A stretch of DNA of 64,000 nucleotides from assembly GCF_013410375.1 (NCBI RefSeq), contig NZ_JACCFL010000001.1, positions 1,550,001-1,614,000 of the forward strand. The letters are read 5' to 3'. The DNA comes from Leifsonia shinshuensis (GTDB taxonomy: Bacteria; Actinomycetota; Actinomycetes; Actinomycetales; Microbacteriaceae). Positions 32,521-41,608 of this stretch are shown in pieces. The translations under genes were made by a program, and so were the position numbers. How positions within the stretch are numbered: position 1 is the stretch's first letter; each line of letters opens with the position of its first letter. The notes beneath the pieces were generated by a model. It was not told the origin of the DNA, did not search any database, and worked only from the letters and a program-made list of their open reading frames with translations.

Positions 32521-34383
32521 TCAGTCTACGCTGCGCAGACCCTTGACGCTGGAGAGCGGCAGGGTCCGCTCGATGTCCGCCGCGCGGTCGCGACCGCGCA
32601 GCCGGCCGCCGCCGATCCCGGTCGGCTCCAGGAGGTAGTCGACCAGCCGACCGTCCGGCATGGCGACCTGCACCACCACGGTCTGCCGCGCGCGCACGGC
32701 CTGATCGAGCTGGCGTGCGAGCCACTGCTCGCCGGTGTCCTCCTCTGCGGCGTCGGCCTGCCGCAGCCGGGCGACCAGCTCGGCGGCGGGATCCCGGGAC
32801 GGAGCGCTCGGTCCGCGCGGGGCGACCCGCGCCCGCTGCGGCGTGACGAGCACGCCGGACGCATCCTCGGCGACCACCGGGTAGCGGGCGTCGCTGAGCG
32901 CCCAGAACACCACATCGCGCGGGAACCGGCTGACCAGCGTGGTGTCGTCCGCCCGGAGCAGGCGCAGGGCCGACAGCGACTGGTCCACCGCGATAGTGCC
33001 CAGCAGCGTGGCGTCGTCGGAGCGCACCACGGCCTTGCCCTCCGCGCCCGGCTCGGCGTCGCGCACCCGCACCCGGCCGTGCCGCTCCACGGCGTCGGCG
33101 ATGAGGTAGTCGAGCGGCTGGGGCACCCCGGTGAGCGAGACGGAGGCGAGGAAGTCGTGGATGCTCGCCGCGGTCTCGCCCGCGGTCACCGCCCGGTCGA
33201 CGGACGCCGCGGAGAACCGGAAGGTCGAGGCGAGCGCCCTGCTCTCCAGGTCCGCCATCGTGCGCAGCCGCGCCTCCACCTCCGGCGCGAGCGGGCCGGG
33301 CGAGATGACGGTCAGGTCGTGCTGGAGGTAGACCTGCGAGACCTCGGCCGGGAAGTGCGCCACCATCGCGGCGGTGGCCGCGTCCGGCCCGGACTCGAGC
33401 AGGGCGGCGCCGGCGCTCCCCGGCCCCCGGCCGGCGGTGACGCCGAGCCACTCCGCCTCCGCGAGGTGGGCGCCGGCGCGTTCCGCGGTCTCGGCGACGG
33501 ACGCGGGGTGGAGCCAGGCGAGGTGCGCGCGGAGCGCGTCGCCCCACGGCGCGCGGCTGCGGTCCGCGAGGAGGGGCGCGAGATCGGCGGGGAGGCCGTC
33601 GAGCCAGGCGGCGGCGAGGTCGTGCCAGCGCGCGGCGGTCGTGGCGTGCTGCCAGGAGTCCGCGTCGTCCGTCGGCAGCCAGACCCCGTCGGCGATCGCC
33701 GCCAGGCCGGCGCGCGCGGCCACCGACAGCGCGACGGGGACGACGGCGGCGTCCACGGCCAGCGCCTCGGCCAGCCGTTTGGCGGCGGGCAGGGCGAGCC
33801 CGCCCTTCTGCAGCTCGCGGGCGCCCTCCCTTCGCAGCTCCGCCAGCAGCTCGGAGACGGCGGCGACGGCCTCGAAGGCGCGTTCGGCGGCGAGCCGGTC
33901 GGCGGCGGCAAGCTCGTCCGCCGTGAGCGGCGCGGGGGCGGCGGGAGGCGCGGTGTCCAGCAGAGCGGCGGGCCCGGGGAGGCCGAGGGCCGGCCAGGTG
34001 TCGAGCCGGCCGGTGACCGCGTCGTACGGCGCGGCGCCGTCGTCCGCCGGCTGCAGGAGGGCGAGCCCCGCGAGCTCGTCGACGGCGGCGCGGACGGCGT
34101 CGGTGGTCGCTCCCTCCGTGGCCGCGTGCTCGCTCAGCCGGGCGGCGATCCACTCGGCGCTCCGGGCGTCGCCCGCCCGGCCGGCCACCGTCAGGACGGC
34201 GAGCCGGAGACGGTCCAGCGGCGCCAGCGCCCGCTGCACGGCCTCCGGGTCGAGGAGCGCCTCGGCGAGGTCGAAGAAGTCGGAGACGCCGGCACGCCGC
34301 ACCGGACGCGCCCGGAGGACGGCGACCAGCGCGTCGTCGGGCAGGGCGCGGAGCCGCGCCGCCAGTGCGAGCGTGGTCGTCAT
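32521..34383 (-). CDS. helicase-associated domain protein (XPB partner)
   Basis: A 620-residue protein, Ala/Leu/Arg-rich, that sits directly upstream of XPB in many actinobacteria. It contains VYLQHDLTVISPGPLAPEVE and LESRALASTFRFSAASVDRA, typical of the helicase-associated/XPB-N-like family. There are no helicase motifs of its own. It probably partners the XPB helicase. The ATG at 34383 begins MTTTLALAARLRALPDDAL, which resembles a repeated helical domain. It is co-transcribed with XPB. Confidence 0.82.
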   Translation of the reverse strand: MTTTLALAARLRALPDDALVAVLRARPVRRAGVSDFFDLAEALLDPEAVQRALAPLDRLRLAVLTVAGRAGDARSAEWIAARLSEHAATEGATTDAVRAAVDELAGLALLQPADDGAAPYDAVTGRLDTWPALGLPGPAALLDTAPPAAPAPLTADELAAADRLAAERAFEAVAAVSELLAELRREGARELQKGGLALPAAKRLAEALAVDAAVVPVALSVAARAGLAAIADGVWLPTDDADSWQHATTAARWHDLAAAWLDGLPADLAPLLADRSRAPWGDALRAHLAWLHPASVAETAERAGAHLAEAEWLGVTAGRGPGSAGAALLESGPDAATAAMVAHFPAEVSQVYLQHDLTVISPGPLAPEVEARLRTMADLESRALASTFRFSAASVDRAVTAGETAASIHDFLASVSLTGVPQPLDYLIADAVERHGRVRVRDAEPGAEGKAVVRSDDATLLGTIAVDQSLSALRLLRADDTTLVSRFPRDVVFWALSDARYPVVAEDASGVLVTPQRARVAPRGPSAPSRDPAAELVARLRQADAAEEDTGEQWLARQLDQAVRARQTVVVQVAMPDGRLVDYLLEPTGIGGGRLRGRDRAADIERTLPLSSVKGLRSVD

Positions 34384-34405
34384 CGCGCTGGTCCGGCGGC
34401 GGAGG

Positions 34406-34696
34406 TCAGCGCCGGCCCTCGGACCCGGGCGCGGCCTTCGCGGCCCGGCTGCGCTGCCGGCCGGTGATGATGATGAGCGTGATCAGCAGCACGAACGCGA
34501 TCGGGAGCGCGATGAGCGGCAGCAGGAACACCGCGGGCCAGAGCCCCTGGCCGGAGCCCTGCTGCGGCATCCCGCCCACGGCGGACCCGATCAGGATGGC
34601 CGCGATGCACACCAACGAGACCACGACGAGCGCCGCCACGATGTAGGAGAGGACGCGCTGGAGGCGCGATGCGGGCGGCGGGGTCTGCGATGTCAC
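34406..34696 (-). CDS. small membrane protein, two TM segments
   Basis: A 96-residue protein with hydrophobic segments at about 14-38 (VLSYIVAALVVVSLVCIAA) and 53-78 (VFLLPLIALPIAFVLLITL), a Gln/Gly-rich loop, and a basic C-terminus. I recognise no family. It is 22 bp upstream of the helicase-associated gene on the same strand and divergent from the cold-shock gene. Confidence 0.65.
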   Translation of the reverse strand: MTSQTPPPASRLQRVLSYIVAALVVVSLVCIAAILIGSAVGGMPQQGSGQGLWPAVFLLPLIALPIAFVLLITLIIITGRQRSRAAKAAPGSEGRR

Positions 34697-34752
34697 GAAA
34701 TCAAGGATAATTGAGGTTGGTCATTCGATCCCCCATGTGAAGTGAGGTTCCC

Positions 34753-35133
34753 ATGCCTACCGGCAAGGTCAAGTTCTACGACGAGGAGAAAGGCTTCGGC
34801 TTCATCAGCACCGATGACGGCCAGGAGGTCTTCCTGCACGCCTCTGCGCTGCCCGCCGGTGCCGTGGTGAAGGCCGGGTCGCGGCTCGAGTTCGGCATCG
34901 CCGACGGCAAGCGCGGCGCCCAGGCGCTCTCCGTCCGCGTGCTGGAGGCCCCTCCGAGCCTGGTGAAGATGAAGCGCAAGTCGGCCGACGACATGGCCAT
35001 CATCGTCGAAGACCTCGTGAAGCTGCTCGACGGCATCGGCGCCAACCTGCGCCGCGGCAAGTACCCGGACAAGGCGCACGGCGCCAAGATCGCGGCGGTG
35101 CTGCGCCGGGTTGCGGACGACCTGGATGCCTGA
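34753..35133 (+). CDS. cold-shock domain protein with C-terminal extension
   Basis: A 126-residue protein. An N-terminal cold-shock domain (about 1-67: KVKFYDEEKGFGFISTDDG, then EVFLHASAL) is followed by a 60-residue helical, basic tail (SLVKMKRKSADDMAIIVEDL). Such two-part cold-shock proteins are common in Microbacteriaceae. The first nucleic-acid-binding motif is intact. GTGAGG lies before the ATG. It overlaps the DUF3027 gene by 8 bases, a coupling that suggests the two products act together. Confidence 0.88.
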   Translation: MPTGKVKFYDEEKGFGFISTDDGQEVFLHASALPAGAVVKAGSRLEFGIADGKRGAQALSVRVLEAPPSLVKMKRKSADDMAIIVEDLVKLLDGIGANLRRGKYPDKAHGAKIAAVLRRVADDLDA

Positions 35134-36169
35134 GGACCCCCGCACCGAGGACAGGACGGACGCGGACGTGGCCGCCGAGGCGTCGGCGGTCGACGAGAAG
35201 GCGGCTGACGAGTCGGTCGTCGAGGCTGCGGCTGCTGACGAGTCGGTGGCTCCGGAATCCGCTGCTGAGGAGTCGGGTGCCGAAGAGTCGGCTGCTGAGG
35301 AGTCGGTCACCGAAGATTCGGCTGCTGACGAGTCGGCGTCCGAGGAATCGGCGGCCGACGAGCCCGCCGCGGACGCGCCCGCGGTCGTCGGCGACGTCTC
35401 GGAGCTGATCGCGTCGGTCCCGCTCGCGCGGGCGGCGCTCGCCGAGATCACGCCGGAGCGCACGATTGGCGAGCCCCTCGGGCACGTCGTGGAGGCGGAC
35501 GGCGTCGTCTCGCTGCTGTTCGCGGCGGCGCTCCCCGGCTATCCCGGCTGGCACTGGACCGTCACCGTCGGCCGCGCCGACGACGACGCGCAGCCGACCG
35601 TGCTCGAGGCCGAGCTGATGCCCGGCGAGGACTCCCTGCTCGCTCCGGACTGGGTGCCGTGGTCGGAGCGTCTAGCCGAGTACCAGGCCGCCCAGGAGGC
35701 GCTCGCCGCCGAGGCCGGCGCGACCGGCGTCGAGGGGGCGGGCGACGACGAGGCCCGCGACGACGACGAGGAGTTCGACGAGGACGCCGAGTACGACGAG
35801 TCGGACGAGGACGAGGACGACGAGGAGGACGACGACTCGGGGGAGCCCGAGGACGACGACCGCGACATCCACGACCTCCACGGCGACGACGACCTCGACG
35901 GCGTGGACATCGACTCGGTCGACGTCGCGTTCGACGAGGAGACCGACGTCGACACCGAGCTCGACCTCGCCTCCGAGGAGGCGGCGGCGCTGGCCGACGA
36001 CGAGTCGGACGACGAGGACGCGGACGGCGAGGACTCTGACGACGAGGACGCTGACGACGAGGACGCTGACGACGAGGACGCCGAGGCCGAGGACGCCGAC
36101 GACGTCAGCGCGTCAGCGGCGCCGGCGGGCGCGGGTGATGCTGAGGTAGGCGAAGCCGAGCAGGCCTAG
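35126..36169 (+). CDS. DUF3027 domain-containing protein with acidic repeats
   Basis: A 347-residue acidic protein. The N-terminal 75 residues are an Asp/Glu/Ser/Ala repeat (AADESVAPESAAEES and similar). The middle (about 90-200) is a DUF3027 domain (SLLFAAALPGYPGWHWTVTVG, LLAPDWVPWSERLAEYQ). The last 140 residues are almost pure Asp/Glu with EDADDEDADDEDA-type repeats. Function is unknown. The ATG at 35126 overlaps the cold-shock gene. The 3' end overlaps the convergent DUF2530 gene by 57 bp. Confidence 0.82.
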   Translation: MPEDPRTEDRTDADVAAEASAVDEKAADESVVEAAAADESVAPESAAEESGAEESAAEESVTEDSAADESASEESAADEPAADAPAVVGDVSELIASVPLARAALAEITPERTIGEPLGHVVEADGVVSLLFAAALPGYPGWHWTVTVGRADDDAQPTVLEAELMPGEDSLLAPDWVPWSERLAEYQAAQEALAAEAGATGVEGAGDDEARDDDEEFDEDAEYDESDEDEDDEEDDDSGEPEDDDRDIHDLHGDDDLDGVDIDSVDVAFDEETDVDTELDLASEEAAALADDESDDEDADGEDSDDEDADDEDADDEDAEAEDADDVSASAAPAGAGDAEVGEAEQA

Positions 36170-36358
36170 CGCGATCCCGACGACCACCGTCCAGATCCAC
36201 CAGCCGCCGCCCGCGGCGGTGATCGGGCCGGCGAGGATCAGTGTCGGGATCAGGGCGAGCACCCAGAGGCCGATGCCGACTAGCACCGCGCGCCGGTCGT
36301 CCGTCGGGACCGGCACCGGGTCGGGTCGGCGCTCGTCGTCGCGCAGCCACAGTCGCAC
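36113..36358 (-). CDS. DUF2530 domain-containing small membrane protein
   Basis: An 81-residue protein with an N-terminal RLWLRDDERRPDPVPVPTDDR stretch and two membrane segments (VGIGLWVLALIPTLILAGPI and WIWTVVVGIALGLLGFAYLS), matching the actinobacterial DUF2530 family. Function is unknown. Its last 57 bp overlap the end of the DUF3027 gene on the other strand, so one sequence encodes an acidic tail in one direction and a membrane-protein tail in the other. Confidence 0.75.
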   Translation of the reverse strand: MRLWLRDDERRPDPVPVPTDDRRAVLVGIGLWVLALIPTLILAGPITAAGGGWWIWTVVVGIALGLLGFAYLSITRARRRR

Positions 36359-36431
36359 GATCCGCTCCGTCCCTTCTCTTCCGGTCCGACGGCCGGCTCA
36401 GCCCGGTCGGCCGATCAGCCCAGTCTGCCGA

Positions 36432-37613
<1,182 letters not shown>

Positions 37614-37682
37614 TCACCCCGTTGTCACCTGCAGCAAGTAGGCTCGTACGCGCAGATTCGCGCGCCCGCACGGGAGGGGTTC

Positions 37683-38372
37683 ATGACCGACCTGATCGAC
37701 ACGACAGAGATGTACCTTCGCACCATCCTGGAGCTGGAGGAGGACAACATCGTCCCGCTGCGTGCGCGCATCTCCGAGCGTCTCGGCCACTCGGGCCCGA
37801 CCGTCTCCCAGACCGTGGGGCGCATGGAGCGCGACGGCCTCGTCGTCGTCTCCGGCGACCGCCACCTGGAGCTCACCGACGACGGGCGCAGGAAGGCCGT
37901 GCACGTGATGCGCAAGCACCGCCTTGCCGAGCGCCTGCTCAGCGACGTCATCGAGCTGGAGTGGGAGTACGTGCACGAGGAGGCGTGCCGCTGGGAGCAC
38001 GTCATGAGCGAGCAGGTGGAGCGCAAGCTCATCACCATGCTCGGCCACCCCACCGAGTCGCCCTACGGCAACCCCATCCCCGGGCTCGGCGAGCTGGGCG
38101 CGCCCGACGCGGCCTCCACCGAGAACCTGGTCAACCTCGTCGACGTCGTGCGGGGCCGCGATTCTGAGGTGACTGCCAGGATCCGCCGGCTGGGCGAGCC
38201 GGCGCAGGTCGACCCGGAGCTGCTGCTCCAGCTCAAGCAGGCCGGGGTGTTTCCCGGCTCGACCGGCACTTTCGCTGCGGCGGGTTCCTACGTCACCGTG
38301 CAGATCGACGGCTTCGAATCGGGCCTCGAACTCCCGAACGAGCTCGCGGCGCACATCTTCGTGGACGCCTGA
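37683..38372 (+). CDS. DtxR/IdeR-family metal-dependent regulator
   Basis: A 229-residue regulator. The N-terminal winged helix (TTEMYLRTILELEEDN, LGHSGPTVSQTVGRMERDGL) is followed by the dimerisation/metal domain. Its ligands are all present: RKHRLAERLL (His and Glu), then VHEEACRWEHVMS (His, Cys, Glu, His). A C-terminal SH3-like domain completes the protein. It therefore looks like a full-length, metal-responsive DtxR-type repressor of iron or manganese genes. The ATG at 37683 has GGGAGG 6-9 nt upstream. Confidence 0.92.
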   Translation: MTDLIDTTEMYLRTILELEEDNIVPLRARISERLGHSGPTVSQTVGRMERDGLVVVSGDRHLELTDDGRRKAVHVMRKHRLAERLLSDVIELEWEYVHEEACRWEHVMSEQVERKLITMLGHPTESPYGNPIPGLGELGAPDAASTENLVNLVDVVRGRDSEVTARIRRLGEPAQVDPELLLQLKQAGVFPGSTGTFAAAGSYVTVQIDGFESGLELPNELAAHIFVDA

Positions 38373-38410
38373 TCTCCGTTACCGATTCGTTAAAAAGGGC
38401 ACAAAACAAA

Positions 38411-38439
38411 GTGACAAACGGCTGGTCGTCCCGTAGTCT
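38411..38439 (+). promoter_or_regulatory. promoter of the NlpC/P60 gene
   Basis: GTGACA (38411-38416, five of six to TTGACA) and TAGTCT (38434-38439) are spaced by 17 bp. Transcription would start near 38446, giving a leader of about 150 nt. Confidence 0.7.
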
Positions 38440-38594
38440 CTAACGAGTCCGAACGGGCCAGAAGCCGGCCCACCAGGACCCCGACCGGGACGCTCCAACC
38501 CCCCTGAGACCCGTCTCCTGGTCGGTGAAGCCGAATGCCGATCGCATCGGACGGGGGCAGCTCCCTAGTGCTGCCGGAGCGCAGGAGGTTGCAC
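38440..38594 (+). promoter_or_regulatory. structured 5' leader, candidate c-di-AMP (ydaO/yuaA) riboswitch
   Basis: The leader between the promoter and the TTG start is GC-rich with several local hairpins. Pieces resemble ydaO-type riboswitches: GAGTCCGAAC at its 5' end, GGTGAAGCCG in the middle followed by a hairpin CCGAATGC-CGATC-GCATCGG, and GCAGCT-N-CCGGAG-GC near the 3' end. In actinobacteria this riboswitch class commonly precedes NlpC/P60 and Rpf cell-wall hydrolase genes, which fits. The match is by eye and partial. Confidence 0.45.
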
Positions 38595-38595
38595 T

Positions 38596-39543
38596 TTGGC
38601 ACACTCTGGTACGTCCGATCCTGCCCAGGACCGGACCCCTCAGGACCCGGATACCCTCGCTTCGACGTCGTCGACGACGTCCGCCTCCGGGTCGCAGCTC
38701 GTCTCCCGACGGTCGCTCCGCGCCACGCGGACCGCCCACACGGCGAAGGCTCCCGCGGCCGCGCGTCCCGGCGCCGCTGCCGCCGTCCAGAAGTCCGCGC
38801 CCGCGGCCAAGGACGGCAAGCCCGCCAAGCGCAAGGGCGGCTGGATCCTCAACGTCGGCGTCATGACCGTCGCCACGGGCATCATCGCGACGATGTCCCT
38901 GCCCGCCTTCGCGTTCAACCCGGGCGACGCCGAGTCGTCGGCGTTCGGCCCGAGCGCTGCGGACAGCATGAAGAAGGCGCAGGCCCAGTCCGTCGCCGTC
39001 GGCGAGGGCGTCACCGCCTCCACCGTCAGCCGCGACGCCGCCACCGCGACCAGCCAGGCGCAGCTCGACTCGCAGAAGGCCGCCGCCGCTGCGACCGCGG
39101 CCGCCGAGGCCGCCCGCCAGCGCGCTGCCGTGTCCCTGGCGAACTACGCCAGCTACTCCGGCCCGTCGGTGTCCGACTTCCTGGCCAATCCGCCGTACCC
39201 GAGCTTCAGCCTCGCCCAGGTGTTCTCGGTGGCGAAGCAGTACATCGGCACCCCGTACGTCTACGGCGGCGCCTCGCCCGCCGGCTTCGACTGCTCCGGC
39301 TACGTGATGTACGTGTACGCGCAGTTCGGCATCTCGCTCCCGCACTCGGTGTCGGGGGAGGCCGCGCGCGGCACCAAGATCTCGATCAACGACGCCCAGC
39401 CGGGCGACCTGATCGTGATGCCGGGCCACATCGGCTTCTACGCGGGCAACGGCAACATCATGGACGCACCCGACTCCGGCCGCTCCATCTCGATCCGCCC
39501 GATCTGGACCAGCGACTACTACGTGGTCCGGCTCGGTATCTGA
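38596..39543 (+). CDS. NlpC/P60 (C40) cell-wall peptidase
   Basis: A 315-residue secreted or membrane-anchored peptidase. A long basic Ala/Ser N-terminus (about 1-80) precedes one hydrophobic segment (ILNVGVMTVATGIIATMSLP), then an Ala-rich helical region (about 120-185) and a C-terminal NlpC/P60 domain. The catalytic cysteine lies in GFDCSGYVMYVY and the histidine in GDLIVMPGHIGFYAG. It cleaves peptidoglycan stem peptides. The start is TTG at 38596, preceded by AGGAGG at 7-nt spacing; no ATG fits. A perfect hairpin terminator follows. Confidence 0.9.
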   Translation: MAHSGTSDPAQDRTPQDPDTLASTSSTTSASGSQLVSRRSLRATRTAHTAKAPAAARPGAAAAVQKSAPAAKDGKPAKRKGGWILNVGVMTVATGIIATMSLPAFAFNPGDAESSAFGPSAADSMKKAQAQSVAVGEGVTASTVSRDAATATSQAQLDSQKAAAAATAAAEAARQRAAVSLANYASYSGPSVSDFLANPPYPSFSLAQVFSVAKQYIGTPYVYGGASPAGFDCSGYVMYVYAQFGISLPHSVSGEAARGTKISINDAQPGDLIVMPGHIGFYAGNGNIMDAPDSGRSISIRPIWTSDYYVVRLGI

Positions 39544-39584
39544 CAACCGAACCCGCGGTGAACACTGCGGGTCACGCACCGGTG

Positions 39585-39619
39585 ATGGCGCGCCACGAAT
39601 AGGTGGCGCGCCATTTCTG
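39585..39619 (+). terminator. terminator of the NlpC/P60 gene
   Basis: Perfect 12-base arms ATGGCGCGCCAC (39585-39596) and GTGGCGCGCCAT (39603-39614), loop GAATAG, followed by TTTC. Confidence 0.85.
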
Positions 39620-39674
39620 CGTTACTCTGATGCCCTGGCGCACTGCCAGGCAGCCGTGCAGATCGGAGTCTCCG

Positions 39675-39920
39675 ATGGCCGAGTCGGCCCGAGTGCGGTC
39701 ACCGCGGGTGACCGACGGGGCCGAGCGCGGCCTCCTCCCGCGCCGCGACTTCCTCGCCTGCCGCCACCATGTCGAGGCCTGCCACCGCCACCATGTGGTG
39801 TGCCGCCACCATGCCGCCGTCTTCGTGGGCGCTGTCCGTTCGGACAGTGCCCTTTTTGTTTGCCCGGCTCGTGTTCGCCCGGGCTCTGTCCGCCCCGTGC
39901 ACCCGAAAGGACGCAGATGA
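39675..39920 (+). CDS. candidate upstream ORF, His/Cys-rich (81 aa), containing an attenuator
   Basis: The ATG at 39675 has GGAG at 6-nt spacing. The frame runs 81 codons to a TGA that overlaps the HNH gene start exactly (ATGA at 39917-39920). The product has an Arg-rich N-terminus and a central run CRHHVEACHRHHVVCRHH with seven His and three Cys in 18 residues, encoded by a repeated GCCGCCACCATG. An intrinsic terminator lies inside the frame about 10 codons after this run. It may be a leader peptide for attenuation or a small metal-binding protein. It could also be a chance frame created by the DNA repeat. Confidence 0.45.
   Translation: MAESARVRSPRVTDGAERGLLPRRDFLACRHHVEACHRHHVVCRHHAAVFVGAVRSDSALFVCPARVRPGSVRPVHPKGRR
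39827..39857 (+). terminator. intrinsic terminator/attenuator upstream of the HNH gene
   Basis: Arms 39827-39838 and 39841-39852 pair with one G.T wobble (GGGCGCTGTCC/GGACAGTGCCC, tight loop) and are followed by TTTTTG. It lies 60 bp upstream of the HNH start and inside the upstream frame, not after a gene end. Confidence 0.75.
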
Positions 39921-40414
39921 AGACCCTGGTCCTCAACGCCGGCTACGAGCCTCTCGCGGTCGTCTCCTTCAAACGCGCGATCGTCCTGGTGATGAATCAG
40001 AAAGCGACGGTCCTGGCGAGCGACACGGCGCACCCGGTCTGGAGCATCTCGGGCCGCTTCGACCGCCCGTCGGTGATACTGCTCACCCGCTACGTGCGCA
40101 TCCCGCACGGCCGGGCCGTGCCGGTGTCCCGCCGCGGGGTGCTGCGGCGCGACGGCCACCACTGCGGCTACTGCGGCAAGACGGCGACGACGATCGACCA
40201 CGTCCTCCCGCGCTCCCGCGGCGGCGCGGACAGCTGGGAGAACCTGGTCGCCTGCTGCCTGCGCTGCAACAACGTGAAGGGCGACAGGACGCCGGCGGAG
40301 ATGGGCTGGACGCTGAGGCTCACCCCACGGGCCCCGCACGACAGCTCCTGGGTGGTCCGCGGCGTGGAAGGCGGCCAGGCGGACTGGCAGGACTACCTGG
40401 GGGTGGCGGCCTGA
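39917..40414 (+). CDS. HNH endonuclease family protein
   Basis: A 165-residue protein of the actinobacterial HNH family. The N-terminus is MKTLVLNAGYEPLAVVSFKR. The HNH motif has two CxxC zinc pairs (CGYCGKTATTIDHVLPRSRGG, then CCLRCNNVKGDRTPAEMG) with the catalytic His in TIDHV. It is a presumed nuclease whose cellular role is not known. GAAAGGA precedes the ATG. It follows a terminator-containing leader and is 34 bp upstream of tRNA-Arg. Confidence 0.9.
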   Translation: MKTLVLNAGYEPLAVVSFKRAIVLVMNQKATVLASDTAHPVWSISGRFDRPSVILLTRYVRIPHGRAVPVSRRGVLRRDGHHCGYCGKTATTIDHVLPRSRGGADSWENLVACCLRCNNVKGDRTPAEMGWTLRLTPRAPHDSSWVVRGVEGGQADWQDYLGVAA

Positions 40415-40448
40415 GGGCCCCGAGCCCTCGGGTAGGCTGGAAGGGCTG

Positions 40449-40520
40449 GCCTCTGTAGCTCAATGGAAGAGCTGCTCCGTCCTAAGGAGAAGGTTGGGGG
40501 TTCGAGTCCCTCCAGGGGCA
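40449..40520 (+). tRNA. tRNA-Arg (anticodon CCT)
   Basis: It folds as a 72-base cloverleaf. Acceptor GCCTCTG pairs with CAGGGGC, the D-stem is GCTC/GAGC, and the anticodon loop GTCCTAA has CCT at 34-36. The anticodon stem has one outer G-A mismatch, and the T-arm is GGGGG-TTCGAGT-CCCTC. The discriminator is A. CCA is not fully encoded (ACCG). Confidence 0.95.
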
Positions 40521-40600
40521 CCGTGAGGAAGTTTCTGCTGCGAGTCCCGGACCAGGAGCCACCCGGGGTGCGGTTGACGAGTGGAGCGATCCCCTTTATC

Positions 40601-40655
40601 CGGGACAATCTTCCCTGGTATCCCGGGAAGCGTGCGCGGGAGGATCGTGCACATG
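40601..40655 (+). repeat. 55-bp promoter-proximal repeat, copy 1
   Basis: The unit begins CGGGACAATCTTCCCTGGTA and contains TATCCCGGGAA, GCGGGAGGAT and TGCACATG. It matches copy 3 at 49 and copy 2 at 45 of 55 positions, and similarity to copy 2 extends to 40667 (CCCATCGATC). It lies 82 bp upstream of the membrane-protein gene at 40738, in the direction of that gene. Confidence 0.9.
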
Positions 40656-40737
40656 ATCCCATCGATCCGCATCAGGAAATGGCGTGAGCTGAGGGCATGC
40701 ACGCCCCTCGCCGTACGACGTTGCGCGATGTCGGGCC

Positions 40738-41058
40738 ATGTCTGAATCAGCGCGGCCCCGGCCTCCCCGCCTCCCCGTCCTCGCGATGCGGGGCACGTTC
40801 ATCACGGTGGCCGCTGCCATCGCGACCATCGTGTGGTCGTCGACCGGGTTCGAGGAGGCAGCGCTGGGCTACGCCATCCTGGGCTCGATACCAACGGCGA
40901 TCCTGGCGGTCGCGTCGACCTGGATCGCGATTGTCGCTCTCACGAGACACGACCCCCCACGATGGATGGCCGTGACGGCGCTCGTTATCAGCGGCCTGCT
41001 CGCGTTGCCCATCGGAATCTACGCCCTGGTGGGCTTGTCTCTGCTGATGACGATCTGA
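40738..41058 (+). CDS. small membrane protein, paralogue family A
   Basis: A 106-residue protein with three hydrophobic segments: about 20-38, 45-70 and 80-104. The last two are joined by TRHDPPRWMAVTALVISG. It shares this PRW-A-TAL-IS signature, the overall spacing and LPVLAMRG/IVWSS-type N-terminal sequence with the proteins at 41122 and 42112. I recognise no known family. It follows copy 1 of the 55-bp element. The Shine-Dalgarno is weak. It converges on the paralogue at 41122. Confidence 0.7.
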   Translation: MSESARPRPPRLPVLAMRGTFITVAAAIATIVWSSTGFEEAALGYAILGSIPTAILAVASTWIAIVALTRHDPPRWMAVTALVISGLLALPIGIYALVGLSLLMTI

Positions 41059-41121
41059 TCGTGGGGGTCAGACCCGCGGCGGTGACGAAATGCGTCTGGG
41101 CGCGGGTGGAAGGGACCCGAT

Positions 41122-41421
41122 CTACAGGAGCGCGATCAACAGAGGGGGCCCGAAGAACAACGCAAGCACCCAGCTGATGAGGAACGCCGTCACGGCCACC
41201 CACCTCGGGCGCACGTCTCTCGTGAGAGCGGCGGTACTGATCGCAATGGATGCAATCGCGATGATCGTCGTCGGTATCGCACCGATGAGCATGTCAGACA
41301 GCGCCGCCTCGTCGTCGCGCGACAAGACGATCGTCGAGACGGCCACGGTCAACGCGATCAACGCGACCACCATCGCCAGCGCGGGGAGGCGGGAACGCGG
41401 CACTACATCGTTCCGTGACAT
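41122..41421 (-). CDS. small membrane protein, paralogue family B
   Basis: A 99-residue protein with three membrane segments and the family signature TRDVRPRWVAVTAFLISW. The N-terminal part (LPALAMVVALIALTVAVSTI) lines up with the protein at 40738. It is the last gene of the unit lipoprotein - paralogue C - thioesterase - this gene, behind copy 2 of the 55-bp element. GGGA lies upstream of the ATG. Function is unknown. Confidence 0.7.
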   Translation of the reverse strand: MSRNDVVPRSRLPALAMVVALIALTVAVSTIVLSRDDEAALSDMLIGAIPTTIIAIASIAISTAALTRDVRPRWVAVTAFLISWVLALFFGPPLLIALL

Positions 41422-41608
41422 TCATTCATCCCATGCCGAGCCCGCGCGAGGCAGAGTCCGCGGGATCTCGTGCGGCTTCGACGATTCCGGCGGCGCATCG
41501 ACGGGGACCGCCTCCGCTGCCCGTCCCACCATCGCTGTTGCGCGGTTCCGTTCGGGTCCGGGTACCACCCTGCGTTCGTCATGTTGCTCTTTGGGTGATC
41601 GCTGCTCG

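Noticed and set aside
30889..34467. 1192-codon open frame antisense to XPB and its partner
   Set aside because: It is a shadow of two well-supported genes on the other strand, with no recognisable domain.
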